64,000 nucleotides of DNA from Sarcomyxa edulis (lineage: Eukaryota > Basidiomycota > Agaricomycetes > Agaricales > Mycenaceae): NCBI GenBank assembly GCA_009761415.1, contig QUOL01000027.1, positions 124,001 through 188,000 on the forward strand, in the 5' to 3' direction. The notes under the pieces are model-generated. The model was not told the DNA's origin, did not search any database, and saw only the letters and a list, made by a program, of their open reading frames with translations. Shown piece by piece: positions 36,138 to 46,709 of this stretch. Each line of letters opens with the position of its first letter. Positions within the stretch are counted from its first letter, which is position 1. The translations under genes and the position numbers were made by a program.

Positions 36138-37102
36138 GCCAGTGAATGAAACGCTGGTAGCTGATGGTAGCAGTGCTCGGGAGTCTCGGAAATTCAGTCA
36201 CCAACGCGATTCGTCACGCTGTGACCCACCATCTCCCACCATATTGAGGCTTTCGAGCCACCACACACGATCGCTGAATCGTCAGGTCTCAATTTCCAAT
36301 TTTCTTGTAAATATGGATGGATTGGATGTAACGGTACGCGACTAAGGAGTGGTATGACCAATTTAGGCTCCCTGTAAAGACGCGTATGTGGCTGACCGGA
36401 AGGTTGTAGGATGCTTGAGGCGACAATGGACATCTCCCTCAACATGCCTTCCCTCGCATCTGCTACGATTTTGTGGATTTGTGTTATCTATGCTTAGCTC
36501 TGATCATTTTGTCAAGACTTAGATAGAGCCGTAAGCTTCCAAACCACGTTGTTGTACTTGAACGCCAAGATGGGACTTCATCATGGGAGAGATGCATTTT
36601 TACAATGTTCGTTGATCTCTGTTCTAGGTCTTCTCTACCGAAGCCAAACTTTTCAGGCCTGCTTTGCAGCTCTCCAACTCCTTCGAAGATGTCCAGTACG
36701 ATTCGTATCGCTGATACAGATTCTCGCTCGATCAAAAATGACCGTCCTTCGATCATGATCGGGAATATGATCGTAAAAATGGCCAGATATGGGAAGAAAT
36801 CGTAAATCAAGCTGGCCAACAGCCATAATTAAGTGAATGGCCAAGTCTGACTTGGCCAAGTGTCAAAATTGGACGTCCTTTCCTCAAACATGTGATCGAA
36901 ATTCGATCATCTTCCGAGACGCGCTTGGACTCAAGTATCGTCACAGCTGCATCTACCGCTCCAACTCATTTGGAAGATCCCATGAATAATTACGAATCAC
37001 GATAAACATATATATACAGTTCCGATAAAATACATTTGCATCGCTGACAGGCCATACAACCTGTTAAAGAACTTCATGACACGGACTTGAGAAATTAAGC
37101 CA
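36138..37102. other. Intergenic between HAUS6-like gene and B1
   Basis: This 965-bp region contains one copy of the GTCAC-GTGAC module at about 36196-36225, without a recognisable gene following it on the plus strand. A minus-strand 111-codon frame (36484-36819) has no recognisable features. Palindromic GATCGAAATTCGATC occurs near 36896. Confidence 0.4.
36178..36225. repeat. GTCAC...GTGAC promoter module, copy 1 (orphan)
   Basis: The stretch starting CGGGAGTCTCGGAAATTCAG and ending CGTCACGCTGTGAC is nearly identical to sequence upstream of C2 (43995-44052), and its second half matches the region upstream of C1 (39714-39753). The core starts and ends with the inverted pair GTCAC/GTGAC. Here it lies 55-60 bp upstream of the HAUS6-like start codon on the other strand and has no C-type gene behind it. 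Confidence 0.7.
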
Positions 37103-39269
37103 CTAGAAATATTTATCCAGGATAATCCCCAAGTCGCTACGTTCATTTTTGGCGCGCCGTTCGAACCGCGACCCCACAACAGTAGTAGTGCCACTGGACT
37201 CGTCTAGATCAGGTACTTCTTCGCGGGTGCAGGAGTCACCGAAGGCAATGATGGCGACCTTTTTACCACGAGCAAGTAGATGAGTTGGTCTCAATCGACC
37301 GTGAAGTAGACCAGCCTTGTGGATGGCATTAAGGGCAGCGAAGAACTTCTCCTTGGGTACTTGTCCTCTGTGATATACTGTCAGTCACGTCCATATTGTT
37401 CAATTTGAATATCAACGCACCGGGTGGGCCGCTCGCCAAATTTTCTCATCACAAGGGCTGTGAAGACTCCGATTCTGTCGGGAAGCCTCAGAGATTGGTA
37501 GAAGCCAATGACATCCACCACGCTCTTGACACCCCGTTTCTGTAATTCGCGATAAGTATTCGCTTCTCTCTGAAGCCTTTCCAGTTGGTTGTCGTCATGC
37601 GCCACTTTGATGATTACATGTTCGTCCAAGAATTTGCCTGCAACAGAGAGCGTAGCAGGGTAGACAAAAGGAGCAATCTCCTCTTCAACGAGGAGACGGA
37701 TAGTTGTGGCTGCGGACTTGCCCGTAGCTTTACGCGTTAACTTCGTCGTCCTCTGGCTACGCGTGTATAAGATCTTGCGGTCCAGTTTCAAGGGTCGTTT
37801 ACCTGTGAAAGACAGAACAAAACCGTTGCCCCTACCAGTGGGCTTCGAGAATATATCGGCGGTCGTGCTGTTGTAAGACATATTGAAGAGTTTCTGACAG
37901 GTTTCGACGTTAGTCTGCAAAATAAGAACGAGAGAAGGAAGGTGGCCCACTTCTTTTTGACGAACAGAAAGACTCTTTGTGCTCCAGCTGGTACGAGTCC
38001 ATGATTTGGGAAGACAATTAGCGATAGTGGCAGCATGGATTGCCTCCGCACGATCGAGGAGATCGTTGATGCCGGCGATATATATTCCAGTGTGAATTTT
38101 GCCATAATTAGGAGCGGTAGGGGTGTGGATCAGTTCAGACACATAAAGAGTTCGGGTTTTGCGATCGCGAACGGCAATGATCTCATAAATACCCGAGTTG
38201 AGGAGTGCGAGAGTCCCGTCACCCTGCACAAGCTCGCCCCACACCTTCAGATTGAAAATTAGTCAACTATAACTGAGGGATAAACACATCAATTTACCTG
38301 TTGAAGGACATCCATGGCATGTTTTATCTCTGAATCCTGCTTGTGTGGAACAATCGGTTCGTCTTCATCAGTATCCGAGTCTTCGGACTGTTTGCGCTTT
38401 CCGGGAGTAGACTTTTGCTTTCCAGTGGCACTGCGAGCTTGAGCAACGGAGGCATCCCAAGGACAGAACTTTGCATCGAAACCCATCCGTGCGCCTGTAA
38501 CGAGTTGATTGCCAGAGGGTGTTACACAGCGAGAACCGCAAGCTCCATGGAGACAACGCTGATAAGGAAATTTGCCGGACTGCCTAGCCAATTCGATTAT
38601 TGCTTCCATAAATTCCTTGCTTCCGGCTTTCAAGCTTTTGAACTCCATCAATACTGCATATAGTTCGGGGACGCCGAAGTAACGAACGGCCTTTTGCAAT
38701 TGCTCAACCTTTTCGGGACTAAGTCCCATTTTCGGTGTGATGTTGTGCATCTCGAATCCCAGGGCACCATCAGGGTAGGCCTGTTTATTGCTGGTAATTG
38801 AAGAGGTGAAACAGAAGGCTGCATTGACAGAAGATGGATTCTGGCTCAGCGCGAGTGTCGAGGCAACCGGGGCGCAAAATCGCGCGGTAGTCTTCTCATA
38901 GAAAGTCTGTACGTCCTTTTCGTTTTTGACATAGATTCCTCTCGTATCCACAGCCTCCTCGCGTTCTTTCCTAGATGGAAGTTCACCAAGTGAGAGTGGA
39001 ACATTCGATGTGTCAGCTTTGAATCTTTCCAAAGCGCTACCAGCAATCTTGGCGAAAACATCGGGGAGCGATGGAAGGACTTCGATGTACTCGAGGACTT
39101 GATGAGGGTTTAAGTGGCTGTCAAAGCCTTTTGTGTTACGAGTATGATCAGATGGAACATGGTTTCTCATGACCAGCGAAGGCGGATTCCATGAAAACAG
39201 ATGGTCGATCTCGTCATGGACTCCAGAGGACAGGTTTGAGGTGTCCGTATTGATGCCACTGGAATTCAT
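37103..39269 (-). CDS. Kinase-like protein with lost catalytic residues, subfamily B (B1)
   Basis: This is a complete three-exon gene: 39269-38298, 38244-37421 and 37367-37103. The N-terminal module has WNPPSLVMRNHV, TRNTKGFDSHL and KTTARFCAPVASTLALSQ, aligning with the A and C families. A Cys-containing stretch unique to B reads CLHGACGSRCV. The linker reads VWGELVQGDGTLALLNSGIY and TLYVSELIHTPT. The kinase-like part keeps the lysine (HVIIKVA) and a helix-C Glu (REANTY). However, the catalytic loop reads LLHGRLRPTHLL (Asp to Arg, Asn to His) and the metal motif reads IIAFGDS (Asp to Ala). It is therefore predicted to be a pseudokinase. A 36-nt in-frame stretch with intron-like ends near 37915-37950 may be spliced. 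It is divergent from C1. Confidence 0.72.
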
Positions 39270-39300
39270 GGTGCGAAGAGGGTAGAAGAAAGATAGAAAG

Positions 39301-39366
39301 AAGATAGTTTGTGAGAGTAGAAAGAGAGGAAAGAAGATAGTTTGTGATAGTAGAAAGAGAGGAAAG
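39301..39366. repeat. 33-bp tandem direct repeat, two units
   Basis: Units 39301-39333 and 39334-39366 begin AAGATAGTTTGTGA and end GAAAGAGAGGAAAG. They differ at one base. They lie in the B1 leader, read as pyrimidine-rich on the coding strand. Confidence 0.8.
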
Positions 39367-39713
39367 AAAGAAGTGCTTTGTGGCAGCTTTATGCCCATCG
39401 TCTGACTCCGCTTGAAATCTGTGGTGGCCTGTATGAAACGCGAAGAACAATGAGAACGAGCCACATCACAATAAACACGGTGGCACTTGCGGTGTGACAG
39501 CAACTCGGATGGTGGTCCAAGTTCGACTTCGGGCTTCTTCGATTCCCTGCTGTAAGTACGCTGTTGGATGGAAAGACATTGTCATCAATCTATCAGAGAC
39601 CTTGAAGGCAAATAGTATCGCGTAGAAGCAGAATCAGTCGCGATCTCTGGGAGTTTGATAAAAGTTGCTGAAAAATTGCCACTCGGAAGCAACTCGAGAG
39701 TTGTCGGAAGCAG

Positions 39714-39753
39714 CTCCGAGTCGGAGTCACGAACGCGGTCCGTCACGCTGTGA
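39714..39753. repeat. GTCAC...GTGAC promoter module, copy 2 (upstream of C1)
   Basis: The sequence GTCACGAACGCGGTCCGTCA followed by CGCTGTGAC matches copies at 36197-36225 and 44024-44052 at most positions. It lies about 165 bp upstream of the C1 start codon. Confidence 0.7.
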
Positions 39754-39914
39754 CTACATCACCAGGCACGGGGCCGCACAAGACTTTCAAGTTAGACCGT
39801 CACAATCGATCGTCGACAGCCCGTTTGTCCTTCAAATCTTGACTTCCTTCGCTCATATCTGCTACGTTCTTTCTCATCGATATCATCTATTTACGCAGAA
39901 AACAAGCATTCACC

Positions 39915-42199
39915 ATGGACCAGAGCGAGATAAAGCAAGAACTCGAGTCTCTTCTCAATTTCAATCCTCCTACGATGAAACGGGGGGTATCGTATGCACC
40001 CGAATCGGAATTCGCAGTACCATTGTCGTTTTACGACAAACACCTAAGCGATAAATCGAAATTGAAACGAGTCAAACTCATGCCATCCCTCGTGGATGAC
40101 ATCGCGGCATGTGTCGATAATGCACTCAAGCCTTACAAGGACCTCAAGACCGAATTTCCGTCTATGGAGAGTATCTTATTCCTTCCAGAACATAAACGCA
40201 AAAGGCAAATCCCCAATCGTCCAATATACAAAACACACGCCATCGCCGACGTCTATAGGGACATATCAGAACATTTCCAGGGTGTGGCTTCGACGCTCCT
40301 CCTCTACCCTCAGCCGAAAAGCTGGAATACTGCTCTTGCATGGGATAGAACGCACACTCTCATTCCTGGTGGTCAGTCCTATGCCATTGAAGATGGAGCA
40401 CTTCGGATCTCGCACCACTTCGAACCTGACGCAATGCCCAGCGCTCGCCGTGCGTACGAAGGCCTGACTGACAAAACCATCGCCGCACTGAAAGAAGTGC
40501 AGTGTAAAGTCCCGGACTTGGCAACATGGGAGATCGTCCCAATGACCCAGGAGGCTGAGGGGCTTCTGGAGAATATGTCAAATCTCTCAGAGCTGAACTG
40601 TTTTGATTGCGAGAACAGCCCAGTCATTACGAATACCAAACGGTACTTTTCTGTACGTCCACAGACCTTGGATGCCACCGAAACTCCATGGACAATCCCT
40701 GGTCAATCCACAGACAACTCAAAACCTGTCCCTGACCGCCCATCGAGTTCGCCAGACGGACCTTGGCAAAACACGCGCTCTCGGACGGTTGTACCACCAA
40801 AGAAAAACACGAAGGGTAAAGGTCCACATAGAGCTCCGAAACAAGAGACCAAAGTTTCTGTTCTAACACAGAAGCAGAGATCCAAGAATTTGCCTCTAGA
40901 TACCATTACGCTGCAACGATTCGTCCAGCATGTGCGTCTATTTACCTTTCTACTTGGCTCAGCTGTTGTATCGAATGTTCTGGAAACAGGCATGGGGAGA
41001 GTCGACCCGTAAAGACACTACAATAATCGTCTTCAAGGCCGGGAATCTCGAACGGATCGGTATCCGACACCGTGAATCCCAGACACTGTATATTTCAGAA
41101 CTGATACATGCCGATACATGTAAAGAGCCGGGATATGGAAAAATCCACATTGGTTTGTATATGGCAGCACTGACAGACACCATGAACCGCCTGGAGCAAG
41201 GATCGACGCCGACGACCAAGGGCAAGGGCAAGGGGGCAACAAACGATCGCGCCCGATCTAAAAAGCGGGCTTTGCCATTGGACGAAGATTCACCTGCTGC
41301 TACCGTCAAGCGTCGAAGAACGGGGGTGAAAGACACTACTCCAAAGAAAGCACAAAGCCCTGACTCGGTCAGTGCGTCGACAGTCTTTTTCGTTCAACCA
41401 CTCATAACGCGTCGCAACAGGATATTCTAAAGGCTGCTGGTCGCTGTGAACTCGCTCTTGTGTATCTCGATTATGGAGTGCACGGCTCATCCGTTCCAGC
41501 TTCGCTATCTCGTCTGGACCCTTCTATCCCACCGGCACGTAAACTGAAGCCTCCTCCTCCCAAAAAGCTAAAGCGTTCATACGCACCACATGAGTATATA
41601 ACCCTAATCATTGGACGCGATTTCGCACGAGGAGGCACTGGTGTAGCTCACGAGGCTAAACTGGAGCTACACGCGGAAGACGGGTGTTTGCTCGTCCGCG
41701 ATGTCGTCGTAAAGCTTGCTTTCACCCCGATCCAACGGCAGCGACTCTGGCAGGAATACTCTATTTATCACCTTCTGTCCAACAAGGGCGTCTCTGGTAT
41801 CCTTACCGTTGTGGGTCTCTACGAGAGTATTGAAGACGGCGTATCTGCTCTTGTGATGACTCGAGGGGGAACATCCCTTCGAGACCGCCCCGATGGTGTG
41901 GAAAGGCTATCGCCGGCCCAAAAGTACGTACTCATCACCCTGATCAATGTTTTCTTCTGATGTTGGTATGTAGGTCTGCCTTTGTCAAGTCCTTGAAAGA
42001 AATACATGCCGCGGGTGTGCGCCATGGAGATATTAGAGCGGAAAACCTCCTCGCTGATGATGATGGGGACGGTGTGGCTATCATCGACTTTGATCGAGCC
42101 AAGTTGGATACACCCCCGGATAGGGGTGGATTCTATGAGAGTGAGATCCTTCGGCAGATACTAGAAGGCGACTTCGTCGAGGGTCCGGCTACAACGTAA
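39915..42199 (+). CDS. Atypical kinase with N-terminal module, subfamily C (C1)
   Basis: Four exons are present: 39915-40931, 40990-41367, 41421-41923 and 41974-42199. Exon 1 encodes the N-terminal module (FNPPTMKRGVSYAP, VPLSFYDKHLSDKSKLKRVK, GVASTLLLYPQP, SYAIEDGALRISHHFEPDAM) and a basic spacer (KKNTKGKGPHRAPKQ). Exon 2 encodes AWGESTRKDTTIIVFKAGNL and TLYISELI, then a KGKGKG and KKR-rich stretch that could be a nuclear signal. Exon 3 carries YLDYGVHGSSVPASLSRLDP, GRDFARGGTGVAHEA, DVVVKLAF and QEYSIY. Exon 4 carries VRHGDIRAENLLADD and VAIIDFDRAKLD, then about 32 residues to the stop. The catalytic residues are intact. Intron positions equal those of A1. It is divergent from B1 and tandemly duplicated as C2. 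Confidence 0.8.
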
Positions 42200-42345
42200 T
42201 TTTTGTTGTGCTTCAATGTATGAATATCAGGAATATACCCTTGTTGTATTGTATTGGAGATTGGGTCCTCCTTAGGGACAGACGGAAATAAAGAAATGAC
42301 TCTCATCTATGTGGCATGAGAAAGACTGAAGAGGTCATGATCATA

Positions 42346-43464
42346 TTAGAGAGTTTGGGTTTTGCGATCGCGAACGCAAATGATGTCATAAATACCCGAA
42401 TTAATGACTGCGAGAGTCCCGTCACCCTGCACAAACTCGCCCCACACCTTCAAACCGAGAATTAGTTGAATATGACTGGGAGTTGAGCGCACGACTTTAC
42501 CTGTTGAAGGACATCCATGGCATGCTGCCTTTCAGTCTGTGTGGGGGAGGTAGTCGAATCGTCTTCATCGAGATCTGAGTCGATATCGCTTTCTGGAAGT
42601 AGATGTCTGCTTTCCGGTGGCCTTGCGGAATTGAGCGATAGAGGGACCCCAAGGACTAGATCTTGCATCTGGACCCATTTTTGCTCCTGTTACGACTTGA
42701 CTGCCGGAGGATGTTACACAACGAGAACCACAAGCACCATGGAGACAGCGCTGATAAGGAAATTTGCCTGGCTCCTTAGCTAGTTTGATTATTGCTTTCA
42801 TAAAGCCCTCGCTTCCAGCCTTCAGGCTTTTGAATTCTATGAGCACCGCGTGGAGTGCGGGAGCGCCGAAGTAACGAACGGCGTTTTGTAGTTGTTCGCA
42901 CTTTTCTGGACTGATCCCCATCTCCGGGGTGATATTGCCCATGTGAAATTCGAGAGCACCGTCAGGGTCCGCAGAGCTCTTGCTGGCGACGGACGATGTG
43001 AACCGGAAGGCTGACTTGATGGATGATGGTGTCGAGCTCAACGCTAATGTAGAGGCGACTGGAGCGCAAAATCCTGCCGTAGTACCTTCGTAGAATATCT
43101 TCACGTCCTCTTCGTTTTGGACATAGATTCCGAGTTCAGTTGTTGCCGTTTCGCGACCCGCCGAAGTTGAAAGCTTGCCGAGTGAAAGTGAATCATTGGA
43201 TGTTGTGGCCTCAAAGTCTTCCAACGCGCTGTCGGCAACCTTGCCGAAGAGGTCGGGAAGTGACGGAAGAACCGCGAGCCACTCGAGAACTTGTTCACCA
43301 TTCAGATGGCTGTCGAAGCCTTTCGTATTACGAGTACGGTTAGATGGAACATGGTCTCTCATGACTAGAGACGGAGGATTCCACGAAAATAAATGACGAA
43401 TTTCATCGTAGACGTTGCCAAGAGAAGATCCTGAGGTGTCCGAGTTAGTGCCACTGGCTTCCAT
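42346..43464 (-). pseudogene. Truncated and frameshifted B copy (B2)
   Basis: This copy of B1 starts at the ATG 43462-43464 (MEASGTNSDTSGSSLG) and keeps the N-terminal module (WNPPSLVMRDHV, TTAGFCAPVASTLALS, CLHGACGSRCV). Near 42585-42590 the frame changes within the charged spacer relative to B1. The downstream part (HAMDVLQQ, then VWGEFVQGDGTLAVINSGIY after an intron) is in the new frame. The copy stops at RDRKTQTL, just inside the linker module (stop at 42346-42348). The entire kinase-like half is missing, and the break lies about 20 bp from where the 3' flank of C1 stops matching that of C2. The duplication endpoint therefore probably cut the gene. A short protein containing only the N-terminal module could still be made. 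Confidence 0.75.
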
Positions 43465-44208
43465 GGTGCGACGAGAGTTTTAGAAGGAGAGTTGGTGGGA
43501 GTGTGGAGAGGAAGAAAGACGCGCTTTATACCTCTAAATTGAAGTGAGCGGTGGCATTGTCTCAAAAAGGAAGAACAATGAGAACGAGCCACATTTCCAA
43601 GCCACTGACACTTCAAATTGACACCGCACTTGCGCTTTGAAATTATGCGCTTGAGTTCCTGTTGTCTCAAATGTCATCAGGAAATCACATCCATCTATTT
43701 TGTGTGGCATACCTCAATTCTCCGACACATCTAGTATCAGACCTTTCAGAAACAGCCTGGCGCCATTCAATGCACATCTCTATCTAAAATGTAAGTATGC
43801 GTCTTCGAACGACTCGGAATCAACTCGGAATGATGCCTACACAGCAGCAAGGTTGTTGCACGCCAAGATGATGCAAGGTAGGGCTTGTCTAGACTCTAGA
43901 GGCTCTCAATCAGCAGATAAAGTCGCGTAGAGGTTGGGCCCGTCCTATGTAGGTCGGAGCTCCGAGCAAGAATCGCCACTGGGCCCTGGGCCCTGGGGAG
44001 TCTCGGAAGGAAATTCAAATTCAGTCACCAACGCGGATCGTCACGCTGTGACCACAATTGAACTCATCCACTCACACTCACACTCACCATCTACTCACCA
44101 TCGGCGATTCGTCGATAATCCTGTTAGTTCTTAATTCTTGGCTTCCTTCCCTCATATCTACTACGCTCTCGTGAATCTGTTTCATCTACGCAGAGTTCCA
44201 CATCCACC
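43465..44208. promoter_or_regulatory. Shared divergent region B2/C2
   Basis: This 744-bp interval lies between the B2 and C2 start codons and corresponds to 39270-39914. Sequence near C2 and the GTCAC-GTGAC module are conserved, while the middle part differs. A CCCTGGGCCCTGGG near-palindrome lies just before the module (43982-43995). Confidence 0.55.
43995..44052. repeat. GTCAC...GTGAC promoter module, copy 3 (upstream of C2)
   Basis: It contains GAGTCTCGGAAGGAAATTCA and the core GTCACCAACGCGGATCGTCA followed by CGCTGTGAC. It is closest to copy 1 at 36178-36225, and lies about 157 bp upstream of the C2 start codon. Confidence 0.7.
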
Positions 44209-46496
44209 ATGGAACAAAGTGAGATAAAGCGAGAAATCAACAACCTTTTCAATTACAATCCTCCTACGTTGAGATGGGAAGCTCTGTACCCACCCGAATC
44301 GGATTCCTCAGTGCCATTATCCTTTTACGACAAGCACCTAGGCGATAAATCAAAATTAAAACGAGTCAGACTCATGTCATCCCTCCCAAACGACATCGCA
44401 GCATGTGTCGACAATGCACTCAAACCATTCGAGGAATCCAAGACCAACTTTCCACCCATGGACGGCCTGCTTTTTGTATCGGAAAACCATCGCAAAGGTG
44501 ATATTGTCAACCGTCCAATGCGTACGACAAAGGCCATCGCCGAGATTTATAGGCACATATCAGACCATTTCAAAGCCATGGCGTCGACACTGCTTCTCTA
44601 CCCTAGGCCAACCCGCTGGAACACTGCTCTTTCATGGAATAGAACGCACGATCCCATTCCTGGTGGTCAGTCTTATGCCATCGAAGATGGAGCACTTCGA
44701 ATCTCGCACCATTTCGAACCTGACGCTATGCCCAGCTCTCGCCGCGTATACGAAGGCCTAGATGACAGAACTCTCACCGCACTGAAAGAAGTGCAGTGTA
44801 AAGTCCCGGACTTGGCAACATGGGAGATCGTCCCAATGACCAAAGAGGCCGAAGGGCTTTTGGAGAATATGTCAAGTCTTTCAGAGCTGGACTGTTTTGA
44901 TTGCGAGAACAGCCCAGTAATTACGAATGCCAAACGCGACTTTCCCATACGCTCACAGACTTTGGATGCCACCGAAACTCCATGGACAATCCCTGGTCAA
45001 TCCACAGAAAACTCGAAACCTGTCCCTGACCGCCCATCGAGTTCGCCAGACGGACCTTGGCGGAACACGCGCTCTCGGACGGTTGTACCACCAAAGAAAA
45101 ACACGAAGGGTAAAGGTCCACATAGAGCTCCGAAACAAGAGACCAAAGTTTCTGTTCTAACACAGAAGCAGAGATCCAAGGATTTGCCTCTAGATACCGT
45201 TACGCTGCAACGATTCGTCCAGCATGTGCGTCCATTCACCTTTTTACTTGTCTCAGATTATGTATCGACTGTTATGAACATAGGCGTGGGGAGAGTCGAC
45301 CCGTAAAGACACTACAATAATCGTGTTTAAGGCTGGGAATCTCGAACGGATCGGTATCCGACACCGTGAGACTCAGACACTCTATATATCAGACCTGATA
45401 CATGCCGATACATGTAAAGGCCCGGGATATGGGAAATTACACATTGGTTTGTATATGGCAGCACTGACCGACACCATGAACCGCCTGGAGCAAGGATCGA
45501 CGTCGACGACCAAGGGCAAGGGCAAGGGCAAGGGGGCAACAAACGATCGCGCCCGATGTAAAAAGCGGGCTTTGCCATTGGACGAGGATTCCCCTGCCGC
45601 TACCGTCAAGCGTCGAAGAACGGGGGTGAAAGACACTACTCCAAAGAAAGCACAAAGCCCTGACTCGGTCAGTGCGTCGACAGTCTTTTTCGTTCAACCA
45701 CTCATAACGCGTCGCAACAGGATATTCTAAAGGCTGCTGGTCGCTGTGAACTCGCTCTTGTGTATCTCGATTATGGAGTGCACGGCTCATCCGTTCCAGC
45801 TTCGTTATCTCGTCTGGACCCTTCTATCCCACCGGCGCGTAAAATCAAGCCTCCTGCTCTCAAAAAGCTAAAGCGTTCATACGCACCACATGAACATATA
45901 ACCCTCATCATTGGACGCGATTTCGCACGAGGAGGCACTGGTGTAGCTCACGAGGCTAAACTGGAGCTACACACGGAAGACGGGCGTTTGCTCGTTCACG
46001 ATGTCGTCGTAAAGCTTGCTTTCACCCCGATCCAACGGCAGCGACTCTGGCAAGAATACTCTATTTATCACCTTCTGTCCAGCAAGGGCGTCTCTGGTAT
46101 CCTTACCGTTGTGGGTCTCTACGAGAGTATTGAAGACGGCGTATCTGCTCTTGTGATGACTCGAGGAGGACCATCCCTTCGAAACCGTCCCGATGGTGTG
46201 ACGGGGCTATCGCCAGCCCAGAAGTACGTTCTCATCACTCTAATCAATGTTTCCGTCTGACATTGGCATGTAGGGCTGCCTTTCTCAAGTCTCTGAAAGA
46301 AATACATGCCGCGGGTGTGCGCCATGGAGATATTAGAGCGGAAAACCTCCTCGCCGATGATAATAGGGACAGTGTGGCTATCATCGATTTTGATCGAGCC
46401 AAGATGGATACAACCCCTTATAGGACCAAATATGAGAGTGAGATCCTTCGAAAGATATTAGAAGGCAACTTCGTCGAGGGTCCGCCCACGTCGTAA
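44209..46496 (+). CDS. Atypical kinase with N-terminal module, subfamily C (C2)
   Basis: This is the tandem duplicate of C1, with exons 44209-45225, 45284-45667, 45721-46223 and 46274-46496. The N-terminal module is clearly changed relative to C1 over about the first 145 residues (YNPPTLRWEALYPP, FLYRK-type differences avoided by frame, SFYDKHLGDKSKLKRVRLMS). From GGQSYAIEDGALRI onward the two proteins are almost the same. Intron 2 (45668-45720) looks identical in both copies. The kinase keeps GRDFARGGTGVAHEA, DVVVKLAF, HGDIRAENLLADD and VAIIDFDRAKMD. The linker has one more KG unit than C1. The 3' flank matches that of C1 until about 46622, which marks the end of the duplicated segment. Confidence 0.8.
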
Positions 46497-46709
46497 TTTT
46501 CATTATGCTTCAATGTAAGAATATCAGGAATATACCCTTGTTGTATTGTATTGGAGATTGGGTCCTCCTTAGGGACAGACGGAAATAAAGAAATGACTCT
46601 CATCTATGTGGCATGAGAAAGAAAATCGTCGACAAGCAGGTTGCGTAGACGTATGACCCAGAGTATAACATTTGAAAAGCGATAGTTACGAGTCATATTA
46701 CCTAGCTCA

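Larger units (their letters stand above)
39270..39914. promoter_or_regulatory. Shared divergent promoter B1/C1
   Basis: The 645-bp interval separates the start codons of B1 and C1. It contains a two-unit 33-bp tandem repeat near B1 and the GTCAC-GTGAC module about 165 bp upstream of C1. The B2/C2 interval (43465-44208) is its counterpart, with related sequence near both start codons. Confidence 0.6.

Noticed and set aside
36484..36819. 111-codon minus-strand frame with a hydrophobic start
   Set aside because: No family resemblance; AT-rich intergenic sequence can give such frames by chance.
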